The translations under genes were made by a program, and so were the position numbers. Positions 21,100 to 31,430 of a DNA stretch of 64,000 nt are shown piece after piece; within the stretch, counting starts at the first letter, position 1, and the number at the start of each line of letters is the position of its first letter. Under the pieces are notes generated by a model. That model was not told the DNA's origin. It worked only from the letters and a program-made list of their open reading frames with translations, and did no database searches. This stretch comes from Ryuthela nishihirai (lineage: Eukaryota > Arthropoda > Arachnida > Araneae > Heptathelidae): NCBI GenBank assembly GCA_038380435.1, contig JAWZYU010000007.1, positions 22,051,001 to 22,115,000 on the forward strand, written 5' to 3'.

Positions 21100-21374
21100 A
21101 AAAAAAACTGTAAACTAAACCCATCTGTTTGTTGAAATGTCTTTTCGGGACTCCCAATAAAAAAAACCGACTCCGACATCAGAACAAGCTGAAACTCGCG
21201 ACAGAAGGTCCTTAGGACCGACCAGCCAATCGCTGTCGTCGTTCTGGCTTCGCCGTGATTATCGTTCCGCTCCGGAGGAGGTTCGTCGGCGCGTGACACT
21301 CCGGGAGGATGCAGAGAGATGAGGTGGAGCAAGAGGATGAAGATGGGAAAGCTCCACCGTCTGTCCATCCGTCC
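21100..21374 (-). CDS. possible first coding exon of a secreted protein (weak)
   Basis: The minus-strand open frame from Met at 21374 begins MDRRWSFPIFILLLHLISLH, a basic start followed by a hydrophobic core and a likely cleavage after SRA, i.e. a classical signal peptide. DEPPPERNDNHGEARTTTAI follows. The surrounding 21.2-21.5 kb is GC- and CpG-richer than anything nearby, which would suit a promoter and first exon. I see no homology. The frame continues at the 3' side into phenylalanine-rich translation of AT-rich DNA, which looks intronic. Possible GT donors occur but none is compelling. An upstream in-frame Met (21419) gives a longer start; I chose the inner one because the signal peptide then begins properly. 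Treat as a hypothesis. Confidence 0.25.
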
Positions 21375-21642
21375 GAGCGGCAGTGATCGGGGCAGCGGTA
21401 ATCGAATTACCTTCCTCACGTGGCACAGCTCGCTCGGTTATGACTTGAGCCGTCTCCATTGCGCCCCTCCCCCCGGATGAGCGCCCCACCCACCCACGGT
21501 CGGGTGTCATGGCTTGTTTGCGTCGATGTAGGGAAAGACAGGATTAGAGACGTCTAGAGTTAGCCTGTCGCTGTTGGTGAAGCTGACAGCGACCTGCATC
21601 AAGTTCGACTTTATCTCGAAACAGAAGCTCTCAAGAGTTCAG
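21375..21642. other. GC/CpG-rich segment, possible promoter region
   Basis: Contains GCGCCCCTCCCCCCGGATGA and ACCCACCCACGGTCGGGTGT. It stands out against the AT-rich background and adjoins the candidate exon on its upstream side. No TATA box or defined start is visible. Confidence 0.25.
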
Positions 21643-21720
21643 TTGGGTTATTTTACCTCTGAGCGGCCTTTTCTGCACACAGTAGGCTAAATGACCAAGA
21701 CACACGGACAACGGGATCTT
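21643..21720 (-). mobile_element. SINE-A 3' fragment
   Basis: TTGGGTTATTTTACCTCTGA through GGCTAAATGACCAAGACACA matches the SINE-A tail end; truncated soon after. Confidence 0.6.
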
Positions 21721-21789
21721 AGAAACCCCACAAAAAATTACTCAGCACCACGCCCACTCAAGAAAGTGTCTACCATCTGAACCCAATAA

Positions 21790-22030
21790 TAATGCTTATA
21801 AAAATATTTAGCTGTTTCAAGCACAGAGAAAAATGTTTTCAGAACCATTTCTTCTAAGAAAAGGTTTTCCAGCCATTTCACACTGGAAAATTTTCATGTT
21901 TCAGTCCCTAAATAAAAATTGTAGAAGCCACCTCGACCTAAAAAAATGTGCCTCAACAAACCACCTTAATTAAGAAAAGTGCTTCATGAATTTCAATCCT
22001 AGTAAAAATACTCACGTAATCCACTGTCTG
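21790..22030. repeat. diverged monomers related to the 123-bp satellite
   Basis: Phrases such as AGCCACCTCGACCT, GTGCTTCATGAATTTCA and CACCTTAATT recur at about 60-bp spacing, resembling the half-units of the array at 24.2-25.1 kb. Confidence 0.4.
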
Positions 22031-22140
22031 ATTAGGATCCTCGTAGGTTCCAGGCACTTCTATTTCGTAGGTCCTACGCACTTCTATTCCATAGGTCCCA
22101 CGCACTTCTATTCCATAGGTACCAGACTCTTCTATTTCAT
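22031..22140. repeat. 24-bp minisatellite, left part
   Basis: CGTAGGTCCTACGCACTTCT and similar units, the same repeat as inside the Tc1-like element at 19.7 kb. Interrupted at 22141 by a SINE-A. Confidence 0.8.
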
Positions 22141-22524
22141 GGGGCGGGAGTGGCTCAGTCGGTAGCGCGCCAGGCTCGTAATCTGTAGTTCCCAGGTTCG
22201 AGTCCCAGCTGGGTCAGCGTTGAGATTTATCTCCGCAAAAATTCCCCGCCCTGCCCATGGTCAGTAGGGGACACCGATGGCCTTGGAAAGGCCGACGTCC
22301 GTCGGATGGGACATTAAGCCGTGGCCCCGTGTGCGGGAGAGCCATACCCTGTGCACGTTAAAGAACACGCTGGATGGCCTTGACTGGGGGCTACCATCTG
22401 TCTCCCAATAGCTGTTCCAGTGGGTCCCCTCCCCCAACCTTCTCTGAGCCTTCGGGGTCCATGTGACCTGGCCATTTAGCCCATTGTGTGCAAAAAAGTG
22501 CCGCTCAGAGGTAAAACAACCCAA
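22141..22524 (+). mobile_element. SINE-A, full length, inserted in the 24-bp minisatellite
   Basis: GGGGCGGGAGTGGCTCAG head to GTAAAACAACCCAA tail. The flanking 12-mers CTTCTATTTCAT (22129-22140) and CTTCTATTTCGT (22525-22536) differ at one base; because the target is itself a tandem repeat this TSD is less certain than others. Confidence 0.9.
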
Positions 22525-22832
22525 CTTCTATTTCGTAGGTCGTAGGCACTTCTGTTTCTTAGGCCCTACGCACTTCTATTTCTTGGGTACTAGACACTTC
22601 TTTTTCGTAGGGCCCTTCTCTTTCTTAGACAATAGGCTCTTCTTCGTAAGTCTCAGGCAGTTGCATTTCATAGGTCGAAGGAGTTCTATTTCGTGGCTAT
22701 ACAGTTCTATATCATAGGTCCTAAGCACCTCTAATTCGTAGGTCTAAGGCACTTTTATTTCTTAGGCAATAGGCCCTTCTATTTCGTAGCTCCTAGGCAC
22801 TTCTGTTTGGTAGCTTATAGTCAGTTCTATTA
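22525..22832. repeat. 24-bp minisatellite, right part
   Basis: TATTTCGTAGGTCGTAGGCA and related units, about 12 degenerate copies, ending at the SINE-B. Confidence 0.8.
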
Positions 22833-23035
22833 TGGCAGAGTGGTTAGCGCGCTTGGCTACTGATCTAAGGGACCTGGGTTCGAGCCCCGGGTAAGGCATG
22901 GATGTGCGTGTTGTTTTTCTGCTGAGGTCCTGCCATCCTCACAGACCTTCTACTATGGCATATAAACTGACAGGCTCCTGTCAGACCTCTGTGGCAAGCA
23001 GCTGCTTGAGGGGGTATTTATTTTTTTATTAAACA
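22833..23035 (+). mobile_element. SINE-B
   Basis: GCAGAGTGGTTAGCGCGCTT head (5' slightly truncated), GGGTTCGAGCCCCGGGTAAG B box, tail GCAGCTGCTTGAGGGGGTAT then a T-rich run. Inserted in the 24-bp minisatellite, whose units resume at 23036. Confidence 0.9.
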
Positions 23036-23080
23036 CTTCTATTTCGTAGGTCCTAGGCACCTCTATTTCATAGGTTCTTC
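23036..23080. repeat. 24-bp minisatellite, last units
   Basis: TATTTCGTAGGTCCTAGGCA and one further unit continue the interrupted array. Confidence 0.7.
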
Positions 23081-23084
23081 TGAC

Positions 23085-23205
23085 CACTGTCTCAGTTTGA
23101 GATAACAGCACACAAATAGCCCTGTCAGTCCGTGACTCGAACCAGGACCATGGCAGTCGCAGTGTCACTACGAACCAATGCAATACCACTGCCTCACTAA
23201 GTGGA
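23085..23205 (-). mobile_element. possible third tRNA-derived SINE, fragment
   Basis: On the minus strand, TTAGTGAGGCAGTGGTATTG followed about 50 bp later by CCTGGTTCGAGTCACGG gives an A-box/B-box-like spacing, and a body beginning ACTGACAGGGCTATTTG follows. It differs from both SINE-A and SINE-B. Only one copy is visible here. Confidence 0.4.
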
Positions 23206-23880
23206 CAATCATTTCTTTTCGTTGTTATTAAATATTCAAGTCATTCTCTTGATTCCTTCAATATATAGATTTTTTTTTACTTATTAGAAGTGCGTGTTTT
23301 CGTTTTTTAGTAGAGAATCTTTCCTGCAGCTCTTTGAGAATATAGTTGTTGTTTTTTCCTACTGGCTCTCCGTTAAGTTTGGGTTGCCTACCCCTTTTTT
23401 TTAGACCCTATTTAGAAATCTATTATTGAACGCGCTCACTTTTCTGTTGGACACCACTTGTCCTGAATAGTTTCTCAGCATCAAACAACACCACCAATGG
23501 CGGAACCAGGCCGGGGAATCGCGACACAGACACAGAACTCGCTGAGAGAGCCTTGATTTTTATTTAAAGAAACATTTTTCTTAACTCTAGTTGTAAGGTG
23601 AATATAAGTCAAACTAGAAGGGGAAATTATTCAAGACAAGGTAGATAGGTATATTCGTAGTACTTGCTCTCGGGGCCCCTTTCCTTTCTAGAGTTATCAC
23701 CTCTGTTTTCCGTATTCTTTCCTTTATATATTTAAATAATGGACAACGTCACAGTTATTATTATTTTTTTTGCATTATTTATATGCTTATGGTTTCGATT
23801 GTACTAATGCATTTTCCGATGTTAAGGGTCATACAAAGGAATGCATGGCAGAAAAACAACTGCAAAATTATTGATATTGA
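23206..23880. other. unannotated stretch
   Basis: AT-rich; no recognised coding or repeat family. Confidence 0.3.
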
Positions 23881-24045
23881 AAAATTAAGGCGTCTGAAAA
23901 AGTGTCCTGCCCCAGGGCCCGTGGTCTACTTGTTACACCACCCTACTTAGGAAAAGTGTTTCATCAACAAAAGTGCTCAGGTTTCATCGTCAGGAAAAAA
24001 ATATTTCAGTTACCTTACCCTTCTATAAGGCACCTTAACATCGCA
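23881..24045. repeat. diverged monomers of the 123-bp satellite
   Basis: ACACCACCCTACTTAGGAAA and TTTCAGTTACCTTACCCTTC match satellite phrases from the array that resumes at 24184. Confidence 0.5.
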
Positions 24046-24183
24046 ATCAGTGATCTGGCAACCTTCGTGTACGTACACGAAGGTTGTCAGATCACTAATT
24101 TCTAAAAAAAATCGCTGTCAGATATTTTTTCTGAATTCTGTAATCAACCATAACGTTCGGATATTTTTTTTTGAGCGACTGTA
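24046..24183. mobile_element. partial copy of the palindromic MITE
   Basis: Right half of the MITE described at 11.36 kb: AGTGATCTGGCAACCTTCGT, the central palindrome ACCTTCGTGTACGTACACGA, and the right end TTTGAGCGACTG followed by TA. The left terminus is missing. It lies within or at the edge of the 123-bp satellite. Confidence 0.8.
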
Positions 24184-25120
24184 CCTCGACATCACATTAC
24201 CCTACTGAAAACGAATGTTTCAGCCACCTTAACCCTATAAAAGGTCCTCGACATACACCACACTACTGGAAACAAATGTTTCAGCCACCTTGATCCTTAA
24301 AAGGCACCTCGACCTCACACCACGCTGCTAAAAACGAATGCTTCGGCCACCTTAACCCTATAAAAGGTCCTCGACATACACCACCCTACTGGAAACAAAT
24401 GTTTCAGCCACCTTGATCCTTAAAAGGCACCTCGACCTCACACCACGCTGCTAAAAACGAATGCTTCGGTCACCTTGACCCTATAAAAGGTCCTCGACAT
24501 ACACCACCCTACTGGAAACAAATGTTTCAGCCACCTTGATCCTTAAAAGGCACCTCGTCCTCACACCACGCTGCTAAAAACGAATGCTTCGGCCACCTTA
24601 ACCCTATAAAAGGTCCTCGACATACACCACCCTACTGGAAACAAATGTTTCAGCCACCTTGATCCTTAAAAGGCACCTCGACCTCACACCACGCTGCTAA
24701 AAACGAATGCTTCGGCCACCTTGACCCTATAAAAGGTCCTCGACATACACCACCCTACTGGAAACAAATATTTCAGCCACCTTGATCCTTAAAAGGCACC
24801 TCGGCCTCACACCACGCTGCTAAAAACGAATGCTTCGGCCACCTTAACCCTATAAAAGGTCCTCGACATACACCACCCTACTGGAAACAAATGTTTCAGC
24901 CACCTTGATCCTTAAAAGGCACCTCGACCTCACACCACGCTGCTAAAAACGAATGCTTCGGCTACCTTGACCCTATAAAAGGTCCTCGACATACACCACA
25001 CTACTGGAAACAAATGTTTCAGTCACCTTGATCCTTAAAAGGTACCTCGACCTCACACCACGCTGCTAAAAACGAATGCTTCGGCCACCTTGACCCTATA
25101 AAAGGTGCCTGAACATCATA
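24184..25120. repeat. 123-bp dimeric satellite
   Basis: CTCGACATACACCAC recurs every 123 bp (24250, 24373, 24496, 24619, 24742 and on). Each unit has two related halves of about 61 bp: ACTGGAAACAAATGTTTCAG and GCTAAAAACGAATGCTTCGG mark the corresponding positions. About seven units, highly similar to each other. Confidence 0.9.
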
Positions 25121-25460
25121 CCACCTTACTAAAACCAGAAAAACCACTGCAAAATTGCTGCTATAAAAAACACTGAAGGGCCCCAAAAATGTCCAGATAA
25201 AAGGAACTTAACATCGCACCACCTGCTGAAAACGAATGCTTCAGCCTTCTCAACCGGAGATTCATTGCCCCAAAGAAAGAAATAATGCTTAACCAACCAG
25301 AAGTAAAAAATATTTCATCTACTTTGACTCACACAGAAAAAGAGCAGTCAGCGTCACCCCCATTCAAGATTACCTCGGCTCTCTCAATCCCAGCAAAATG
25401 CTCATGCCTTTCTCACAAGAAAACAGTGTTCCACAATTTCACAAAAATCCTTATACTGCC
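25121..25460. repeat. degenerate continuation of the 123-bp satellite
   Basis: Phrases like AACGAATGCTTCAGCCTTCT appear with increasing divergence; by 25460 the similarity is lost. The open frame starting at 25285 runs through this into the hAT MITE and is not a gene. Confidence 0.4.
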
Positions 25461-25644
25461 TTCCCCCACTCTTGGAAGGTGGCTCTATTACATCACTCTT
25501 ATTCTTCTATTCTTTCATTGGCCGAAATATGTATCCCTCAGCAACCATAAGCAATTCAAATTTTGCTTACTGTACCGCCATTGGGTACGTACATATACCT
25601 TTCTATCTTTTCCATTCTTTGTCTTACTCTTTTTCATCTCCAGC

Positions 25645-25918
25645 CATAGGCGTCCGCAGAGGGGGGCAAACGGGGCACTTGCCCCCCTGGGATCGAGTAA
25701 AAAATTCCACAAATTTAATCGTAACAATTTAAACGTAATTAATTTATATACATTATGTATATGTTTTTGTATTGATGCAATACTGTATTCTATAATCTAC
25801 TTGTGAAAAAAAACCTTAAAAATTTAAATAATTAAATAAAAATTTATTGATGTAATTATTTGTCTCCAAGCTTTGCCCTCCACCCTTCCCCCTGGAAAAT
25901 TTTCTGCGGCCGTCCATG
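25645..25918. mobile_element. hAT-type MITE
   Basis: Left end CATAGGCGTCCGCAGAGGGG and right end CTGCGGCCGTCCATG are imperfect inverted repeats. Both sides carry the exact 8-bp duplication TCTCCAGC (25637-25644, 25919-25926), the length typical of hAT elements. The interior is AT-rich and non-coding. Confidence 0.85.
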
Positions 25919-25926
25919 TCTCCAGC

Positions 25927-26539
25927 CATATAAGCGCTTCGGACGAAGAATTTGCTTCCGGTTTCTCGTTGGAGTCACTGTAGTGCATTAATAATAGGAA
26001 GCACAACCACGGCTATCAAAATGTATTTAAATTTTGAAAATTAAATATATTTACATCTTTTGTAATATTAATTATAAGTTATTTAAGAGTTAAAAAAAAA
26101 GTGTTTCTCCAGGGATAGGCAAACAATGCTTTCAATGCTTACATGGACTGGCATCACTTGAATTAAAATATAAACACAAACACTACATCATGATTGTAGG
26201 GTTTATAAATCAAAATACTCCTCTAGCAATTGCTTGTCACAGTTGTATGATTGAGGGATTATATTATACATTTATTATATGTTTGGGGGAGAGTTTAATT
26301 TTTCAGAAGTTAAAAATATAGGTAATCAATAGGTACATATTTAAAAAAGGCAGCCAATAAAATAAAAACTAGTAATATATTTTCACCAATTCTCAGGAGT
26401 TACCAAATGTAAACAGTCCGAGTCCTTTGGGCAAACATAAATGTGGTTTAGTCAGTTGTCATTCAGGACAAAATAAAAAATTTCAAGTCCCATTAGTGAG
26501 TGAAATAAGTTAAATGAGGTTAAATGTTGGATAAATCCA
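25927..26539. other. unannotated stretch with a tiny SINE-B scrap
   Basis: ATACTCCTCTAGCAATTGCT at about 26212-26245 resembles an inverted SINE-B tail. The rest is AT-rich with no feature. Confidence 0.3.
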
Positions 26540-27170
26540 GTTGTGTTGTTTTACTTCTGATAGGGCACTTTTTTGTACACAATGGGTTAAATGTCCAGGT
26601 GAGAAGAACGCCAAAAGCTCAGAAATGGTTGGGGAGAGGGGAACACTAGATAGCTGTTAGGTTGGGTTGTTTTACCTCTGAACGGCACTTTTTTGCACAC
26701 CATGGGCTAAATGGCCAGGTCACATGGACCCCGAAGGCTCAGAGAAGGTTGGGGGAGGGGACCCACTGGAACAGCTGTTGGGAGACAGATGGTAGCCTCC
26801 CGTCAAGGCCATCCAGCGTGTTCTTTAACGTGCACAGGGTATGGCTCTCCCGCACACGGGGCCACGGCTTAACGTCCCATATCACGGACGGCGACCTTTC
26901 CAAGCCCATCGGTGTCCCCTACTGACCGTGGAGAGGGTGGGGAGTTTTGCGGAGATAAATCTCAACGCTGACCCAGCTGGGACTCGAACCTGTGAACTAC
27001 AGATTACGAGTCTGGCGCGCTACCGACTGAGCCACCCCCGCCCCTAGCTGTTAGGAGACAGACGGTAGCGTCCTGTCAAGGCCTGGATGGCCTAGATGAC
27101 ACAGGGTGGGGCCTCTGCAGGACAAGGGATAATGGTTTAACGTCCCATTCGAAAGACCGCAGGCTTTGGA
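26540..27170 (-). mobile_element. SINE-A (host copy), split by a nested SINE-A
   Basis: Part 1 (26540-26661) starts GTTGTGTTGTTTTACTTCTG and is clearly diverged. Part 2 resumes at about 27056 with AGACAGACGGTAGCGTCCTG and fades near 27170. Confidence 0.75.
26662..27044 (-). mobile_element. SINE-A, full length, nested in SINE-A
   Basis: TTGGGTTGTTTTACCTCTGA tail to GAGCCACCCCCGCCCC head. Flanked by TAGCTGTTAGG (26651-26661, 27045-27055), 11 exact bases. Confidence 0.9.
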
Positions 27171-27804
27171 TAACTCAGTACTCAGTTCTATCACATCAAA
27201 ACACCCAGATATTCTCCCTTAAATACTTCCCTTTCTTAGAGGAGCTTGCATAAATAATACACCATAAATACCTCTAAAAGGAAAGGTAACACAAAGAAAG
27301 CCTATTACTACTACCAGGTCCTCAAATCTAGGTGCCTTTATTTATTAAGCAGACAAGATATTATCCGCTTGGCAACCAACACGAGAGATTAAATTACTAA
27401 CTTTATAAAAGTGCACGTAATTAGGTTTACCCCCATATTGATTCCTTATATTGATCCCTATATTGCTCCCGGGAAAGGCCTTGGATAATACAAAGAAATG
27501 ACATTTGGTCGATACACAAAGATCCTTAAATGGCTGATCACGATCTGGACAAATTTAAAGAAATAGTTGATTACAGATGTCTTACGAAATCAATATGTAA
27601 TTATCTACACAAATGTTAGAAAATCTAACATTAAAAATTTTAAGAAACTGTTACGGGACAAATGTGCTATTACATGAAAGTTATTTTTCAATGTTAATGG
27701 TTGTGAAATAGATTAATTGACCGGTAGGTATGCTTCAATTTAAATTATGGAAAATATTAGAAAGAAGAGAGTAAAGAGTTGGAAAGATAATTACTCCTTA
27801 TTGC
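27171..27804. other. unannotated AT-rich stretch
   Basis: No recognised feature. Confidence 0.3.
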
Positions 27805-27915
27805 CACGGTATGAAACCTTCCTCTCAGACCTTCTACTGTGGCATATAAACTGACAGGCTCCTGTCAGACCTCTGTGGCAAGCAGCTGCTTGAGGGGATA
27901 TTTATTATTTTATTT
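27805..27915 (+). mobile_element. SINE-B 3' fragment
   Basis: CTCTCAGACCTTCTACTGTG to GCAGCTGCTTGAGGGGATAT; the tRNA head is absent (5' truncation). Confidence 0.85.
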
Positions 27916-28034
27916 TATTATTTATATCGAACAAACGAATAAAACTGCATATCAGTTTGACCTGTGGCGACATCTGTTGACAATAGAAAAGAATAGAAGC
28001 GCACCTTTGTTATTGCCAACGAAATTATAAGAAG

Positions 28035-28220
28035 TGTTTAGGATTCGTAGTGGTTAGCGGCTTGGCTGATCAAAGGGACCTGGGTTCGAGTCCCAGTAAG
28101 GTCTTTTTGCTGAGATATCGCTTCCTCACAGAACTTCTCTCTGGCGTATTAAACTGACAGGCTCCCGTCAAATGTCTATGACAAGCAACTGCTAAAGAGA
28201 GTATTTATTTTTTACTTTTT
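28035..28220 (+). mobile_element. SINE-B, diverged
   Basis: CGTAGTGGTTAGCGGCTTGG head remnant, GGGTTCGAGTCCCAGTAAGG B box, body and GCAACTGCTAAAGAGAGTAT tail, with several deletions and substitutions. Confidence 0.8.
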
Positions 28221-28665
28221 TTTAAAATTAATTTTACGGTATTTCATGATATTATGACGCCATTATTATTAAGTTTAACATCTCATAAGTTAAGAAACAT
28301 TTCAATTTATAGTCTATAGTTTTCAAACACCAGTTTTTCAATTTATTATAATTTCCTGTTAATTTTTTGCCAATTTTTAATATTAGTAAAATAAAGTTTT
28401 TGTCGAATTGATTTCCTCCTTTGAATCCATCCCCACTGGCATCACAGAGGAAAGGATTACACGGAATAGAGTAACTGATTTTTGACATAAAATTTCGTCT
28501 ACTGACTGAAAACTTGAATGATGTTATTAAAACAATAACCCCTTTAATTTCCAAAACATAAATAATTTCAATTACCACTTACTATTCTTTTCTGAACGTT
28601 TCTGACTGGTTTCCATAAATTAAGGAACAACCCTATGTTATGTCAATGGGAAGTTAAGTTGAAGC
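28221..28665. other. unannotated AT-rich stretch
   Basis: Includes a 108-codon minus-strand open frame (28252-28578) without recognisable motifs; probably chance in AT-rich DNA. Confidence 0.3.
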
Positions 28666-28677
28666 TCTCTAACTCCT

Positions 28678-29066
28678 GGGACGGGGGTGGCTCAGTCGGT
28701 AGCGCGCCAGGCTAGTAATCTGTAATTCCCAGGTTCAAGTCCCAGCTGGGTCAGCGTTGAGATTTATCTCGGCAAAAATTCCCCGCCCTGCCCACGGTCA
28801 GTAGGGGACATCGATGGGCTTGGAAAGGCCGCCGTCCGTCGGATGGGACGTTAAGCCGTGGTACCGTGTGCGGGAGAGCCATACCCTGTGCACGTTAAAG
28901 AACACGCTGGATGGCCTTGACGGGAGGCTACCATCTGTCTCCCAACAGCTGTTCCAATGGGTCCCCTCCCCCAACCTTCTCTGAGCCTTCGGGGTCCATG
29001 TGACCTGGCCATTTAGCCCATGGTGTGCAAAAAAGTGCCGCTCAGAGGTAAAACAACCCAACCCAA
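28678..29066 (+). mobile_element. SINE-A, full length
   Basis: GGGACGGGGGTGGCTCAG to GTAAAACAACCCAACCCAA. Exact 12-bp TSD TCTCTAACTCCT (28666-28677, 29067-29078). Confidence 0.95.
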
Positions 29067-29078
29067 TCTCTAACTCCT

Positions 29079-29744
29079 AAAATAAGTTTTCTTTATTGGC
29101 AAAATGTAATAGCAGGTAAAGATCTCAATCAAACATATCAAAATCTCGATTTTTAATAACATTTGTTCGGTATTTAATGAGTTATCGAAGTTTGAATATT
29201 TAACGATAGCAATGGATGCCTTTTTTTTACATAAGAAATCTAAGTATTTGTTTTGTATAAGAAAGTTATACAAAACTGATGAATAGTGAAAGAATTCTTT
29301 ACACTAACTTCTTAAATGCACATTTACTTGATTAAACGCTTTGATAAATTCTTATTACTAAGTTTTATCAACTTCTGAAGTCAGTTGGTATTGTTATTGT
29401 CAAATATTAAAACTTCCATAATTCGTTAAATACGGAACGTATTTTTGAAAATCGAGATATTGATTTATTTAATTGAGATCTTTATCTGCTATCATATTTT
29501 TATCTTTCAAACAAAAAATCTTTTAGAAGTTATAAAGCTTCGACATTAGTTTCCCATTGACACCACATATGGTTGATCCTTAACTTATGAAAACCAATGT
29601 AGTTAGACTTGCTTGCTTTAAAGGTGTTATCCATTGATTTATTAACATCACAGGCGATTTTTTTTAACCTTGCAGTGCAGTTAGAATCCAAAAATTGAAG
29701 CATGCTAATATTTGAGCTGTGTATATAGTTGCCTGTATATATAA
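29079..29744. other. unannotated AT-rich stretch
   Basis: No recognised feature. Confidence 0.3.
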
Positions 29745-29945
29745 TGCCGTCCCGTGGCCGAGTGGTTAGCGCGCTTGGCTACTGATCTACGGCCCTGGGT
29801 TCGAGCCCCGGGTGAAGGCATGGCTGTTTGTGTCGTTTTTCTGCTGAGGTCCTGCCATCCTCTCAGACCTTCTACTGTGGCATATAAACTGACAGGCTCC
29901 TGTCAGACCTCTGTGGCAAGCAGCTGCTTGAGGGGGTATTTATTT
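29745..29945 (+). mobile_element. SINE-B, full length
   Basis: GCCGTCCCGTGGCCGAGTGG head, GGGTTCGAGCCCCGGGTGAA B box, complete body, tail GCAGCTGCTTGAGGGGGTAT then TTTATTTATTTA. The best-preserved head of the family in this window. Confidence 0.95.
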
Positions 29946-30159
29946 ATTTATAAATTGCATTGATGTCTCAGAAAATCAATAAATAATTGATTAATTGATT
30001 CATGTAATAATTCTCTCAATTTCCATTTTGCTATAATACGAAACTGTTATATATTAGAAACATTGTTAATATTTCATGATTGAAACGTTTGTAACTTTTG
30101 GATCAAGTCCTGCTTGAAATTCGGAATAATAAGTGAATCGTTGTTCAAATCATTATCTA

Positions 30160-31160
30160 ATCAGAGAGAAAACTAAAGTGATGAAAAACAAATCAGGTAG
30201 GTTATCTTCAGTTATTTTGAATGGTTGCATCCTTGAACAAGTGTCTCAGTTCAGTTATCTCGGTAGCCATACCTGGTGGTGTGTAGGCATGAGATAAACT
30301 GAAGGATAGGTATTGCTGCTGGGATTTTTAAGAATCTATGGAAAGTATGGAGCAACAGGCACATACACCCAAAGACTGAAATTAGGCTGTATGGTAGTGA
30401 AACTTAGATTCTTTGCAGGCAAGACAACAGGAAACTTGATGGGTTGGGTTGTTTTACCTCTGAGCGGCACTTTTTTGCACACCATGGGCTAAATGGCTAG
30501 GTCACATGGACCCCGTAGGCTCAGAGAAGGTTGGGAGAGGGGACCCACTGGAACAGCTGTTGGGAGTCAGAAGGTAGCCTCCCTTCAGGGCCATCCAGCG
30601 TGTTCTTTAACGTGCACAGGGTATGGCTCTCCCGCACACGGAACCACGGCTTAACGTCCCATCCGATGGACGGCGGCCTTTTCAAGCCCATCGGTATCCC
30701 CTACTGACCGTGGGCAGGGCAGGGAATTTTGCGAAGATAAATCTCAACGCTGACCCAGCTGGGAAACTTGATGTCTTTGATTCTAGATGCTTACGCAGTA
30801 ACTGGGGCATTAGTTAATTGGACTTTGTAAGTATTGATGAGGTTAAGCAAAGCAGTCTGCAGCCTCATTTGAGTAGCATACGTATTGTGCAGAGAGAGAG
30901 AGATTGCCTTGTTTAGCCATGTTGTCCGTAAGAATAACTACAGATTAGGAAATATGGTTATGGACAGTGTACTTGAAAATCATAAAAAAAAATGGGGAAG
31001 ATCTAGGATGCGGTGAGCAACAATGTCAAACAGGACCTTGTTAAAATTGGCTTAAAATAGCAAAATGCAGCTACTGCAGCTCAAGACAGATGTGTTTGGG
31101 GAACTAAATTACGGTCTGGTTTTGACGTCTGTTATCCATGGCCGCATGAGGATTTTGTAT
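30160..31160 (+). mobile_element. RTE-like LINE, 3' end, split by SINE-A
   Basis: Same family as 5.26-6.40 kb: REKTKVMK, ILNGCILE, SQFSYLGS, CRQDNRKLD then (after a SINE-A at 30442-30761) VFDSRCLRSNWGIS and DFVSIDEVKQ, with frame breaks. The 3' end ATGAGGATTTTGTATG is identical to the other copy. Only the region downstream of the YADD motif is present. Confidence 0.75.
30442..30761 (-). mobile_element. SINE-A, 5'-truncated, inserted in the RTE-like LINE
   Basis: GGTTGGGTTGTTTTACCTCT to CAACGCTGACCCAGCTG; the tRNA-like head is missing. Exact 12-bp TSD GGAAACTTGATG (30430-30441, 30762-30773). Confidence 0.95.
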
Positions 31161-31430
31161 GAATATGAGATATTGGTAGTCAATTTTCGCGAACCTTTTA
31201 ACCCTTCTAGTCCATGGGACAAAAGTGATCATGATACATGATCGTGATACGAGTAAGTCACTCATCCCAAAGGAAATTGGTCCAATTGAATTTAGTCAAG
31301 GTTTGTTTTCAAAGGTAATAGAAAATCACGATAGCAGAAAATAGTATTCTCCATGGCTGCCAATGGCTAGAATTTTAATCTTAGAACTGTAATGTTTCCT
31401 GTTTGATGACACTCTAATAAAGCAAACATG
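31161..31430. other. unannotated stretch
   Basis: Nothing recognised between the LINE end and the 67-bp array. Confidence 0.3.

Noticed and set aside
25285..25806. 173-codon open frame as a gene
   Set aside because: It begins in degenerate satellite and runs through the hAT MITE and its TSD, so it is assembled from unrelated repeat pieces.
29745..29820. tRNA genes suggested by A and B boxes at the start of SINE copies
   Set aside because: Acceptor and anticodon stems do not form cleanly, the sequences continue into the SINE body, and the same head occurs many times.
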